Assembly: GCA_038147335.1 (NCBI GenBank)
Contig: JAYQTK010000002.1
Location: 372,001-436,000, forward strand
DNA: 64,000 nt
Source of the DNA: Marisimplicoccus sp038147335
GTDB lineage: Bacteria > Bacteroidota > Bacteroidia > Flavobacteriales > Flavobacteriaceae
Direction of reading: 5' to 3'
Of the stretch, positions 43,420 through 53,624 are shown piece after piece (the first letter of the stretch is position 1; every line of letters starts with the position of its first letter). The notes under the pieces were generated by a model. The model saw only the letters and a list, made by a program, of their open reading frames with translations, was not told where the DNA came from and did no database searches. The translations under genes and the position numbers were made by a program.

Positions 43420-45024
43420 TTATTCAAATTCTGAAACTGTTCCTTCCCAGTCTGGATCTGCAGCTCCAATCCATTTATTATTTATTGTGTCAAGAGCAAC
43501 AGCATGAACTCTTCCAAAATACCCTTCTTGCCTAATTTTTTCTACATTATAGAATTCAGGATAATATACATCATCATTAAATCTATCTATTCCTAAATGA
43601 CCTTCGACATATCTTGGACTATCATACATATACGTTCTAGGCATTACTAAAGCATCATATAATCTAAATTTTTGCTTTAAATATCTATAAGCAACCTGGT
43701 TAATTGCTATTGGAATTTTATTTCCTCCAGCTGCACCAAGTGCAAGTACTACTTGATCATCACTTGTAAATAAAGTAGGTGAAATATGAGATGAAGATCT
43801 ATCTCCTGGTTTATCTTGCCCTAAATATCCTCCTAAATAAGGACCCATAGTAACATTGTAAAGAAATCCAAGACCTTTTGTAGCAACTTTTGATCCCATA
43901 TTTGGTCCCAAAGTTTGAGTAAGAGATACTACATTCCCATACTTGTCGGAAGTAGTTAAATGTGCTGTATGCTCAAGTGCAATATCCTGGTAATCATATT
44001 TTTTAAGTTCATTATTATAAGTTATAACCATATTTGTTGACTCAATCTTATCTGCAATTCTTTTAGCTGTTTCTTTAGATAAAATACTTCTAACAGAATC
44101 GATATTATTCTGATATGGTCTATATCTGTATGATTCTTCAACTGCAGAAGAAACCTTTATAGTCCAATCTTTTTCATCATTAATGCTAAGTTTATCAAAT
44201 GTTTGAATCATGTTTATAGTTATTGACCCATATGATGGAAGGTTTAGAGTATGAATTTGATAGTCATTAAATTCACCACTTAAAACTTCAGACTCCATAG
44301 CTGAATAATTTTTTAAATCATCAAGAGTTATAAATCCTCCATTTGATTGAATATCATCAACCATCTTTTGTGCAACTTCTCCTTCATAGAATCCTTTTTT
44401 TCCTTTTTCTGAAATAATTCTAAGAGTATTGGCAAGATCTTTTTGGATTAGAACATGACCATTTCTATATGATTCTCCTTCTGAATCCAAGAAATAGGAT
44501 TTCGATCCTTCAAATAACTTTAATTTTTCTTTTTCACTTTGAAATCTTTTAATTCCCCCAGGAAGAACAAGAAAGCCTTCTTCTGCAATTTTAATTGCAG
44601 GCTGCATTATTGTTTTTAAATCAAGGTTACCATTTTCTTCATGAAGTTTAATTAGACCTGCAACAACACCTGGTATACCTATTGTCTTATACCCAAAACT
44701 AGGTAACTCCTCGTCACCATCATCAAAGCTTTGAGGTATTTGCGTAGTTCCATCAATTCCGTGGATATCCCCATTTGCCTGCTTGTATATGACTTGAAGT
44801 CTTCCTCCTATTCCACTCATGCTTGGTTCAACCACAGTTAAGGTAAATGAAGCAGCAACAGCAGCATCAAATGCATTTCCTCCTTTAGAGAAAATCAACT
44901 TACCAGTTTCTGAAGCAAGAGGGTGTGGTGATGAAATTACACTATTTGAATATTTAGAATTATCCGAACAGCCTATTGCTAAAATTGATAATATTAGCCC
45001 AAATGTTTTTAAAGAATTAAGCAT
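43420..45024 (-). CDS. Gamma-glutamyltransferase family lipoprotein
   Basis: The 534-residue protein has a lipoprotein signal (LSILAIGC, Cys near residue 19) and the GGT domain: NAFDAAVAASFTLTVVEPS near residue 50, GIDGTTQIP, and the self-processing site EHTAHLTTSD near residue 360, whose Thr becomes the N-terminal nucleophile. GDRSSSHISPTLF and a GAAGGNKIP segment complete the active site. GGTs split gamma-glutamyl compounds such as glutathione. The gene lies just after susCD; its ATG directly abuts the susCD terminator. Confidence 0.9.
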   Translation of the reverse strand: MLNSLKTFGLILSILAIGCSDNSKYSNSVISSPHPLASETGKLIFSKGGNAFDAAVAASFTLTVVEPSMSGIGGRLQVIYKQANGDIHGIDGTTQIPQSFDDGDEELPSFGYKTIGIPGVVAGLIKLHEENGNLDLKTIMQPAIKIAEEGFLVLPGGIKRFQSEKEKLKLFEGSKSYFLDSEGESYRNGHVLIQKDLANTLRIISEKGKKGFYEGEVAQKMVDDIQSNGGFITLDDLKNYSAMESEVLSGEFNDYQIHTLNLPSYGSITINMIQTFDKLSINDEKDWTIKVSSAVEESYRYRPYQNNIDSVRSILSKETAKRIADKIESTNMVITYNNELKKYDYQDIALEHTAHLTTSDKYGNVVSLTQTLGPNMGSKVATKGLGFLYNVTMGPYLGGYLGQDKPGDRSSSHISPTLFTSDDQVVLALGAAGGNKIPIAINQVAYRYLKQKFRLYDALVMPRTYMYDSPRYVEGHLGIDRFNDDVYYPEFYNVEKIRQEGYFGRVHAVALDTINNKWIGAADPDWEGTVSEFE

Positions 45025-45062
45025 AAAAAAAAAGGTTTGTAAAATTTACAAACCTTTTTTTA
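45025..45062 (-). terminator. Strong hairpin terminator after susD, adjacent to the GGT start
   Basis: An inverted repeat with an AAAGGTTTGT arm (45031-45040) and its complement ACAAACCTTT (45048-45057) is flanked by A and T runs on both sides, so it could act in both directions. On the minus strand it follows the susD stop by about 6 nt and its T-tract ends at the ATG of the GGT gene. Confidence 0.85.
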
Positions 45063-45067
45063 AAGTT

Positions 45068-46489
45068 TTACTGATTAACCTCAGTTTTTGTAAAAATACC
45101 TGGATCATCAGCTGGAGCATTTGAATTTGAATTTAATTCAGTTGCTGCATAAGGCATCCTCTCAGGATATGGAGGATTAGGCCCAAGGACAAGAGTAAAA
45201 GGAACTGAAATTGCAGAATCCGATTTTCTTAATCTTCTTGCATCATTAAATGGTATATGCATTCCAAAACCACTGACGTATCTTTCTTCAATTACTTCTC
45301 TAAGAAAAGCAGATTTAGAATCAATACCATCAGTATTTTCAATACCACCAGAATTAAAATCAGAAGCTACATAAGCCTCATATTTAAAACCTCCAGAGTT
45401 GTGATTATCATTTAGATTACCTCCGGAATTAAGCCATGCTCTAACGTTGTTAAGGTGCGGAAGACCGTCTGCTAAACTTCCTTGTCTAGCTTTAGCTTCT
45501 GCTAAAATTAACTCATTTTCAAAAAATGTAACCATATTTTGAGGTTCTGTTTCAGCAATAATTCCTGTATTTGCAGAACCACTAGATGAATTAATTTTAT
45601 AATACCCATATCTTGCAGTCTCATCAGTTTTAGAATTATTCCTATTAGTAGAATAATCATTACTTAATAACTGAAGAAGATAACTTTCAGAACCACCAGA
45701 AGAATTTCCTAAATCTCCTGCTCTAGATCCATTCAAGATAGTAGCAAATAAGTTTTGATCACCTGATTGAGTACCTGGTGGCTTATATTGCATATCTCCT
45801 GAGGCAGAGCTAATTCCATTACTAGCAGCAGAAATTGCACCAGCATAATCTTTTTTATGAAGATTAAAACGAGCAACTAAAGTGTAAGCAGCTTCTATCC
45901 ATTTATCTTTATTTCCTCCAAAGTATATATCCTGAGATAGGCTACTTGAAGCAGCTGACTGAAGAGTTGAAATCCCAGCTGTTAGTTTAGCAATAGCTGC
46001 ATTATACACAGATATTTGACTATCAAAAACTGGATCTTCAATTTCAGGGTTCCCAGCCTCACTATATGGTATTCCGCCCCATAGTGAAGCAGCTGTACCA
46101 AATGCATGGCCTTCTATAATTTGTGCTATACCAACTAATAATGTATTAGATGAGTTTTCTTGAAGTTGTCTCATATTATTTAATACACCAACATATAGAG
46201 CAAACCATTCACTGTTTGATTCTACTGTTGATAAAGCATATCCGTAGATATTTGAGTATAAGGAGCTAAATCCTATTAACTGGCCTGAGTACATTCCACT
46301 AATTCTATTAAGATGCCCTAATTGTATTTGAATATTTGCTAATTGCGCACCTGTTAAAAATAGCTTATCCTCAACATCAGTTATTAAAATATCATTTGGA
46401 TTTGAATTAATATCTTCATTTAGGTCTTCACATGAGAATGAAAAAACTAAAAGAAGAGCTAAAATCGATTTTGTAAATATTTTTTTCAT
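45068..46489 (-). CDS. SusD/RagB-type nutrient-binding lipoprotein
   Basis: The 473-residue protein has a lipoprotein signal (LLLVFSFSC, Cys near residue 20), then the typical EDLNEDINSNPNDI segment and a mostly helical body with TPR-like repeats. It closes with the substrate-access region that fits SusD-like_2 family members. SusD proteins cap the SusC channel and bind ligands such as oligosaccharides or peptides on the cell surface. It follows susC after 4 nt, so they form a pair. The frame is intact. Confidence 0.88.
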   Translation of the reverse strand: MKKIFTKSILALLLVFSFSCEDLNEDINSNPNDILITDVEDKLFLTGAQLANIQIQLGHLNRISGMYSGQLIGFSSLYSNIYGYALSTVESNSEWFALYVGVLNNMRQLQENSSNTLLVGIAQIIEGHAFGTAASLWGGIPYSEAGNPEIEDPVFDSQISVYNAAIAKLTAGISTLQSAASSSLSQDIYFGGNKDKWIEAAYTLVARFNLHKKDYAGAISAASNGISSASGDMQYKPPGTQSGDQNLFATILNGSRAGDLGNSSGGSESYLLQLLSNDYSTNRNNSKTDETARYGYYKINSSSGSANTGIIAETEPQNMVTFFENELILAEAKARQGSLADGLPHLNNVRAWLNSGGNLNDNHNSGGFKYEAYVASDFNSGGIENTDGIDSKSAFLREVIEERYVSGFGMHIPFNDARRLRKSDSAISVPFTLVLGPNPPYPERMPYAATELNSNSNAPADDPGIFTKTEVNQ

Positions 46490-46493
46490 CTTA

Positions 46494-49400
46494 TTAATAA
46501 TTTATCGTTAAACTAAAAAGAAAACCTTTCGACTGAGGATTTGTAAAGTACTCAACACCTTGAGCTGTACTAACACCAATTGTGTTAATCTCAGGATCAA
46601 TACCATCAACCTTATTGATATTAATTAAATCTCTACCTGTAAAAGTCAGAATAACATCACTTAAACCAAGATTAGTTACTATTGGAGTATCTATTACATA
46701 ACTCAGAGATAAGTCCCTAAGTTTTGTCCAGGTAGCATCTGCTATAGAGAAGTTATAAGCTTGGTTATCACCAAAACCTCCACCGATACCAGTTCTATAC
46801 CAGTTCTCATCAAGAAGTACTGGACCAGCACCAAAGTCTTTAATGTTTCCTCTAACAGTCGTACCTGCGGGTATTGTATTACCTCTATAATTAACTAAAG
46901 ATTGATCAAGAGTTATTCTGTTAGCTGTTTCTTGAGTAGTTCCAAATCTTCTAAGAACCCATAGTGTTCTAGGGGAGAAATCTCCACCTTGAGAATGTTC
47001 TAGGATAGCATTTAACCTAAGTTTTTTATATCTCATACTTAGTGAAATTCCACCTCTCCAATCTGGATTAGGATCACCTAATACAATTGGACTTGATGTT
47101 ATCTGAGGGAATCCATTTGAATTTAAATCAAAACTTCCATCAGGATTTGTCTTTGAACCTGTTCCATAAAGAACTCCTAGTGGATATCCAACTACAGCTC
47201 TTGAACTAACTGATGCACCTGGCGATAAGTTAATAGACTCAGTTCCATAAAGATCTGTTACCTCATTATCATTTTTGACCAATTAATTGCCGTAGATAAA
47301 CTAAAGTCTTCTTTGTCTATTAGATCAAGGCCAAGGTCAACTTCTAAACCGTTGTTAGTCATCTCACCATAGTTACCATATTGAGTAGAAAAACCAGTTG
47401 AAGGTGATAATGAAACATCTAATAAAATACCTTCAATAATATTATCATAATATGTTAAAGAAAGTGAAACTTTATCATCTAAGAATCTAAAGTCACCTCC
47501 AATTTCCCATTCTGTTTTAAGTTCAGGTTCAAGGTTTGGATTACCAAGGTTGTTATCTAGTCTAAATCCACCTCCAAATAAGTTACTATCAAGAGGATCA
47601 CTATATGTAGAATAACCAAACCCACCTTCTGCTAAAGTTTCAAACTTGTGAGCGGCTGGTTGAACACCTACCTGACCCCAAGAGGCTCTTAATTTTGCAA
47701 AAGAGATTGCATTCGATTGAATTACATCCTCAGTTAAAACCCATGCTGCATCTGCTGCAGGATAGAAAAAGGTTCCACTTATAGTAGAAGAAGCTTCTTG
47801 TGCTCCTGATAGATTAATAAATAATTGATCATCTATATCAAAATTTAATATTCCATAACCTCTGTTAGATCTACTAAATGATTTAAATCCATCAAAAGTT
47901 GATGCTTCAGAAGATGTATTTAAGAGCAGTTGTTCTCTTTGCAGAATTCACTAAAATCCTGTGATGTTTCCAGATAACTCTTGAATACTTTCTATCATTA
48001 TAACTCCATCCTAGTGTTGTAGTTAAGTTAACTTCGTCCGATAACTGGAAGTTTGCCTTACCAATTACATCTAAAGCAGAATTTCTTATATCCAAAGCAT
48101 CTTCTTGGTATTGCCCATTAGCTCTTGAGCTGGCATCTCCAACTGGGAAGAAATATGTTCTCTTATCATCAGCAACATCAATATTACCTCTTGTAATCAC
48201 TTGTAACCAATTTGTTGGTTTTATTGTAATTTGAGGAGTTACTGTTACCCTGTTAACTTTAGTACTAGACTCTTGTTCATTTACAGTCCAAAGTGGATTT
48301 GTATATGATTGGTTAGAACTTTGACCAATTGGTTTTCTGTATGATCTACCACGGTTAATATACTCAGTTCCACCAGAACTATAATAAGTACCTTTATAAT
48401 CTCTTCCATCAAAATCTGGTGGAGTTCTAAAGAAAACCTAGCATCATACCTGATACATTTGAACTCTGTTGAATTCTATTAGAATTGGTATATGTGTAAG
48501 ACATTTTAGTTGATAGAGTTATTTTATCGTTTAATTTAGCCTCATAATTTAATCGAGCATTAGTTCTTTCATATGTTGCATTCTTAATAATACCATCTTG
48601 ATCAACATGTCCAAGGCTGAAAAAGTAATTACTATTTTCATTTCCTCCACTAACAGTCAAATCATTTTGAAGAGCATTACCTGTTCCAAACACTGAATAA
48701 AAGTTTTCATCAACAAAAGTATCTGTTGAATTCTTTTTGAAATTGCTTGATATTTTCTTCCATTTTCAGCAATAAAATATGCACCTGATTTATACGCGTC
48801 TTGACCACCCGACCTGTTTGGAATATAATCACCCCAAGATTCAGCTCTGTTTTCTCCAAAGACACCACTTCTTCCTTGTCCCCAAGTATTTTGCATTGGG
48901 ATTCTTTCAGAAATTTCATCAAAAGAATATGCTGATTTAAATGATATTTTAGCTGCACCTCTTTGACCTTTTTTTGTAGTTATAACTACTACACCATTTG
49001 CAGCCCTACTTCCGTATAATGATGCAGCTGATGCACCTTTTAAAACGTTAACTGATTCAATATCAGCTGGATTTATATCATTTAAACGTGATCCTTGAGT
49101 AACACCACCATTACCTCCAGTAATGTTATTACCACCAGCATATGAAGTAGTATTGTCTAGAGGAACACCATCTACAATTATTAATGGCTGAATTGAACCA
49201 TCAATTGTATTTGCACCTCTAATTCTTATTGTACTTCCTGCACCAGGGTCACCATTAGATCTTGTAATTCTAACACCTGAGGCTTTACCACTCAAAGCAT
49301 TAACAACAGTTGGTTCGGCAGACCGAATAACATCATCTGCATTTACTACAGATGAGGTAGAACCCTGTTGATCCCTAACAGCCGCAAAACCTAAGGCAGT

Positions 49401-49700
49401 AACAACTACTTCCTCAAGTTCATTATCTAGCTGAAGAGAAATATTAAGATTAGATTGACCAGAAACAGTAATATATTCTGTATTATAACCTATGAAACTA
49501 ATAGCAAGGACTTGTCCTTGACTAGCAGCAATTTCAAAATTTCCATCAAAATCTGTTGAAACACCGGTACTAGTTCCGTCAATAACAACGTTAGCACCAG
49601 GAAGTGGCACTCCATTTTCGTCACTAACAATACCAGTTATGTTTTGACCAACCGATAATAATGAAAATAAAAGAAATACTGTACTTAATAGTATTCTCAT
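46494..49700 (-). pseudogene. SusC/RagA TonB-dependent receptor, several frameshifts
   Basis: The N-terminal part (49700 to about 48740) is intact: signal peptide ending SLLSVGQ, carboxypeptidase-like beta domain, and the plug with PLIIVDGVPLDN and SAASLYGSRAANGVVVITTKKG. After QAISK the frame changes at plus-strand T5 48734-48738 (one base missing), then at 48433-48436 (one extra), again around 47925-47990, and at T5 47272-47276 (one missing). The beta-barrel continues in other frames, including LPATA-free stretches such as FRLDNNLGNPNLEPELK, and ends in GFLFSLTINY at 46494. The protein body is conserved throughout; if intact the gene would encode about 1070 residues, normal for SusC. The changes sit mostly in homopolymers, so consensus errors are likely. 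Confidence 0.85.
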
Positions 49701-49732
49701 ATTAATTGATTTTATTTTTTAGTTTTTTTTAA

Positions 49733-49750
49733 GATATTAATTATAATATC
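49733..49750. repeat. Inverted repeat between the susC gene and a zinc-ribbon gene
   Basis: GATATTA and its exact complement TAATATC flank a 4-nt loop at 49733-49750, within the divergent region 33 nt upstream of the susC ATG. It could be an operator for a dimeric regulator or, being AT-only apart from two bases, a chance palindrome. Confidence 0.35.
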
Positions 49751-49789
49751 AAATTCACAATTTTAAATACTATTTTTTAAATTTATGAT

Positions 49790-49987
49790 ATGGAAGATAT
49801 TACATACAAATGTGAAAAGTGTGGTATGTCAGTTAAAAGTCAATGTGCAAAATGTGACGAACCACTTCAAAATAAGACAATAACAGTCGATAGTGGTGAC
49901 GAGATTCAAGTATCATTTTGCCCACAATGTGAAGGGATGATTAAGTCGCCTATGTGTTGTGGAATGGATATGTCTTGCGAACTATAG
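49790..49987 (+). CDS. Small zinc-ribbon protein
   Basis: The 65-residue protein is rich in Cys: YKCEKCGMSV, QCAKCDEPL, FCPQCEG and a closing MCCGMDMSC. The first two pairs form a CxxC-type ribbon and the second set could hold another metal. It looks like a small soluble metal-binding protein conserved in Bacteroidota; its function is unknown. It lies between divergent susC and the convergent M20 amidohydrolase, ending 7 nt before the latter. A TAAATTTA sequence just upstream is a weak promoter candidate. Confidence 0.75.
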   Translation: MEDITYKCEKCGMSVKSQCAKCDEPLQNKTITVDSGDEIQVSFCPQCEGMIKSPMCCGMDMSCEL

Positions 49988-49994
49988 CTTTAAA

Positions 49995-51590
49995 TTAATC
50001 TTTATTGATAACTGGATATTTTATACCTAGCTGCTCAAGATAGGAGTCATATTTTGTTTCGTCATAGTAGAACTCCTTTAGTTTATTTTTATACTTTTCC
50101 ATTATATCCTTGTTTAGATATGTTGCAGGTGGATCATTCTCAGAAATCATAGGTTTATACTCTGTTTCTTTTTTCTGTACATTTTCAAAATAATCCTTTG
50201 CCTGATTAAGTTTTTCAGGTTTCAAAAGAAAATCTAATACTGTCATAGCTACAACTTTAGCCCCAGCATTTGCACCTTTATGAGCAATTGGGGTTGCCAT
50301 AGTTATTGCATTTGACCAGTGGTGTCCTTGTAGTCCTGGGATATTTGATGGAAATCTAAGAGTAACTGTTGGAACTTTCCACGATATATCACCAATATCA
50401 TCTGAACCACCACTTATATTATAAGGAAGAGGAGATCCTATTTTATTAAGTTTAGTTGCAAGGCCATTAGTATTCCTTGAGTTAACTTCTTTTTGAACTG
50501 CAACAGCAAGCTTTTGATCATCCTCTGACCATTCTGGAAGACCAATTGTTTGAATATTTTCATACATCTCCTCAGCTATAACTTTATTAAAATGTCTTGG
50601 CCATGCAGTTCCAATTATTCTTGAGGAAAATTCAGTATCAGTCATTAAAGCAGCTCCCTCAGCAATTTTATTAGCTTTTTCATAATTTTCCATTATACCT
50701 TCATATGTTATGTTTCTTATGTAAAACCATATTGAGGCTTTAGAAGGAACAACGTTTGGTTGATCTCCAGCATCTGTAAAAATTGAGTGAGACCTTTGAT
50801 CTGGATGTAAATGTTCTCTTCTGTAATTCCAACCTATATTCATCAGCTCAGCAGCATCAAGGGCACTTCTTCCTCTCCAGGGTGCACCTGCAGAATGAGC
50901 TGTTTCTCCCTCAAATGTATATTCAACAGAAATCAATCCAGTTCCTGTTGCCTTACCCCATGAAACAGATAAGTTACTACTTACATGGGTAAAAATACAC
51001 ATGTCAACATCATCAAAATAACCATCTCTTACATACCAAGCTTTAGTTCCAATTTGTTCTTCTGCAACTCCTGGCCATAAAACTAACTTACCAGCTATGT
51101 TATTTTCTTGCATAATTTTTTTAACAGATAGTGCAGCGGTAATTACAACAGGAAGACCTGAATTATGACCCTCTCCATGTCCTGGCGCTCCTTCTACCAT
51201 TGGTTTATGATATGCAACACCTGGGTATTGAGAAGCTACTGGAATTCCATCAATATCACTACCTAAGGCTATAGTAGGACCACCCTCACCATTTGACCAA
51301 GAAGCAAGCCATGCAGTTGGAATATCTGAGATAGCATATTCAATTTCAAATCCGTTTTCCTCAAGTATTGAAGTTAAATATTTTGATGTCTCAAACTCTT
51401 GAAAACCGAGTTCAGCAAAGCTAAACACTTTGTCTACCATTACCTGTGTAGCCTTTTTATCATCCTCAACCATCTGGGAAACTTGAGTCTTGAGATTATT
51501 TATTTTTCTCTTTGAAAAATTTTGTGAATAAGTATTGTGTAAAGTTCCTGCTATTAGAAGGAAGAATATGGTTTTCTTTAATTTGTTCAT
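49995..51590 (-). CDS. M20 amidohydrolase (AbgB-like), secreted
   Basis: The 531-residue protein has a signal peptide (ending NTYSQ), a GSDIDGIPVASQYPG segment near residue 110, GEGHNSGLP with a metal His, VLWPGVAEEQIGTKAWY near residue 170, and GGSDDIGDISWKVPT near residue 390. It resembles aminobenzoyl-glutamate utilisation protein B (AbgB) and other amidohydrolases that remove amide-linked groups. Two metals are expected. It is immediately downstream of nagB (9 nt), so may act on an amidated amino-sugar or peptide. It is extracytoplasmic. Confidence 0.88.
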   Translation of the reverse strand: MNKLKKTIFFLLIAGTLHNTYSQNFSKRKINNLKTQVSQMVEDDKKATQVMVDKVFSFAELGFQEFETSKYLTSILEENGFEIEYAISDIPTAWLASWSNGEGGPTIALGSDIDGIPVASQYPGVAYHKPMVEGAPGHGEGHNSGLPVVITAALSVKKIMQENNIAGKLVLWPGVAEEQIGTKAWYVRDGYFDDVDMCIFTHVSSNLSVSWGKATGTGLISVEYTFEGETAHSAGAPWRGRSALDAAELMNIGWNYRREHLHPDQRSHSIFTDAGDQPNVVPSKASIWFYIRNITYEGIMENYEKANKIAEGAALMTDTEFSSRIIGTAWPRHFNKVIAEEMYENIQTIGLPEWSEDDQKLAVAVQKEVNSRNTNGLATKLNKIGSPLPYNISGGSDDIGDISWKVPTVTLRFPSNIPGLQGHHWSNAITMATPIAHKGANAGAKVVAMTVLDFLLKPEKLNQAKDYFENVQKKETEYKPMISENDPPATYLNKDIMEKYKNKLKEFYYDETKYDSYLEQLGIKYPVINKD

Positions 51591-51599
51591 AATTGAAAT

Positions 51600-53520
51600 T
51601 TAATAATAATGTCTTTTAAAAGATTCTATAGCAGCATAATCTGCAAGGCCCATCTTTTTGTATTTTTCGGCAGTTTCACTATTTCTTTCTTCAGCTCTTA
51701 CCCAAAATTCTCTAAGGTCTTGACCTTGGAACATTACACCATCTTTTTGAGTTTGATGGAAGAAAATTGCCTTTCTTTTTCTTAGTACTTGAGCTGGACT
51801 CATTGGAACAGCCATATCAATATCATGCACATCCCAATCCAACCAAGCTCCTCTGTATAACCACAACCAACAATCCTTGATAAATTTTTCACCCTTTAAT
51901 GTATCTAAGGCATCCAGAATTACATCTAAACAGACTTTGTGAGTTCCATGAGGATCTTCTAAATCTCCAGCAGCAAAAATCTGATGAGGTTTAATTTTTT
52001 TAATTAATGAAGCTGTAATTAGTACATCTTTTTTTGTGGGTGGGTTCTTCTTAATTCTTCCTGTGTCATAGAAAGGTAGATTCATAAAATGAGTATTTGA
52101 ATCTGGAATTCCAATATATCTTGTAGCAGCTATGGCTTCTCTTTTTCTTATAAATCCTTTTAAATCTCTTACAGCTTGTGAATCGATTTTATCTGGCTTG
52201 TTATTCTTTAATTCCTTTATTAATTCACTAACAGGTACTTTAGAGTCATTCTTAAACATATCCTTGGAAACCTCTATAAACTTAAGTGCATCATGGTCTG
52301 ATACAGCAATATTTCCTTTTACTTGGTATGCAATATGCACTTCGTGACCTTGAGATACAAGTCTGTCAAATGTTCCTCCCATTGACACTACATCATCATC
52401 AGGATGAGGGCTAAAAATAATTACTCTTTTAGAGTTAGGAGATTTTCTCTCAGGTCTAGTTGAATCATCAGCTCCTGGTTTTCCTCCAGGCCAACCTGTA
52501 ATTGTATTTTGAAAGTGGTTAAACATATTAATGTTTAAATCATATGAAGATCCCTCAAGAGCAAGTAGATCAGATAATCCATTTTTGTTGTAATCTTCAT
52601 CTGTTAGTTTCAGTATAGATTTTCCTGTTGTTTCACAAAGCCAAACTATTGCTCTTCTCTTCATTGAATCAATCCAATCAATTGAACTAACTAGCCAAGG
52701 TGTTTTAAATCTTGTTAATTCACTTGCTGACTCATTATCAAGAACAAGAGTTGTGTTTTTATGATTCTGAAGGTAAGTAGTTGGTATTAATGAGGTAACA
52801 TTATTCTCTACTGATTTTTTAACAATTAAACTTTTGTGCAAACCCCATGCCATTACAATAATTCTCTTTGCATTAAAAATTGTTCTAACTCCCATAGTTA
52901 TTGCCTTAGTAGGGACATTTTCAATACCATTAAAACTTTTACTTGCATCAAACCTAGTTGTATGATCAAGGGTTATAAGTCTTGTCTTTGAGTTGAAATG
53001 AGAACCAGGTTCATTAAAGCCTATGTGTCCAGTTCTTCCAATGCCTAGTAACTGTATGTCAATTCCTCCACATTTTTCAATTTCTTTCTCATATGAAGAA
53101 CAGAATTTTTTTATTTCTTTCTCACCTATTTCTCCTGAAGGTATATTAATATTTTCTTTAGGAATATCAATATGGTCAAATAGATTTTCATTCATGAAAT
53201 GATGATAACTGTTGATATCATCTTTTTTAATACCATAATATTCATCAAGATTAAAAGCAATTACATTTTTAAAGCTCAATGATTCATTTTTATGAATCTT
53301 TATTATTTCTTGATAAACTATTGAAGGTGAGGAACCAGTAGCAAAATCCTATTACACAACTTTTATTTTTTTCTTGTTTAGATTTAACTAAATCACAAAT
53401 TTCTCGAGCAATAAGTTTAGAAGCTTCTTGTGAACTTTCAAAATTAACAGTGTGAAGTTTTTCAAATCTAGTCTCCTCGTTGATTCCTGGAGATTGATAC
53501 TTGAGGTTTTTTTTGGCCAT
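51600..53520 (-). pseudogene. nagB: Glucosamine-6-phosphate deaminase fused to a PIG-L/LmbE domain, one frameshift
   Basis: The N-terminal half is a NagB deaminase and the C-terminal half a PIG-L/LmbE-type deacetylase: IIFSPHPDDDVVSMGGTF near residue 305 carries the metal-binding motif, and AAGDLEDPHGTHKVC is the later His region. This fusion of about 640 residues is known in Bacteroidota. The first frame (53520-53290) ends SCVIGFCYWF; with one fewer T at plus-strand A4 53343-53346, the sequence joins to give VIGFATGSSPSIVYQE and continues to 51600. In the NagB part the usual GxxDGHIAFNEP is GIGRTGHIGFNEP, with the catalytic Asp changed to Thr. The products would feed amino sugars into glycolysis. 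A TAACTTTG promoter lies at 53543-53550. Confidence 0.87.
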
Positions 53521-53542
53521 TTTTTTTTCTCTTATGAAATTA

Positions 53543-53550
53543 CAAAGTTA
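53543..53550 (-). promoter_or_regulatory. -7 element TAACTTTG of nagB
   Basis: TAACTTTG on the minus strand matches TAnnTTTG and ends 22 nt before the nagB ATG at 53520. No clear -33 box. Confidence 0.55.
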
Positions 53551-53624
53551 ATAATGTTTTCATTAATTTATTCTCATGTTTTTTTAATTTTACAAAGTCA
53601 ACTTAAAATCTCAATTATCTTAGT

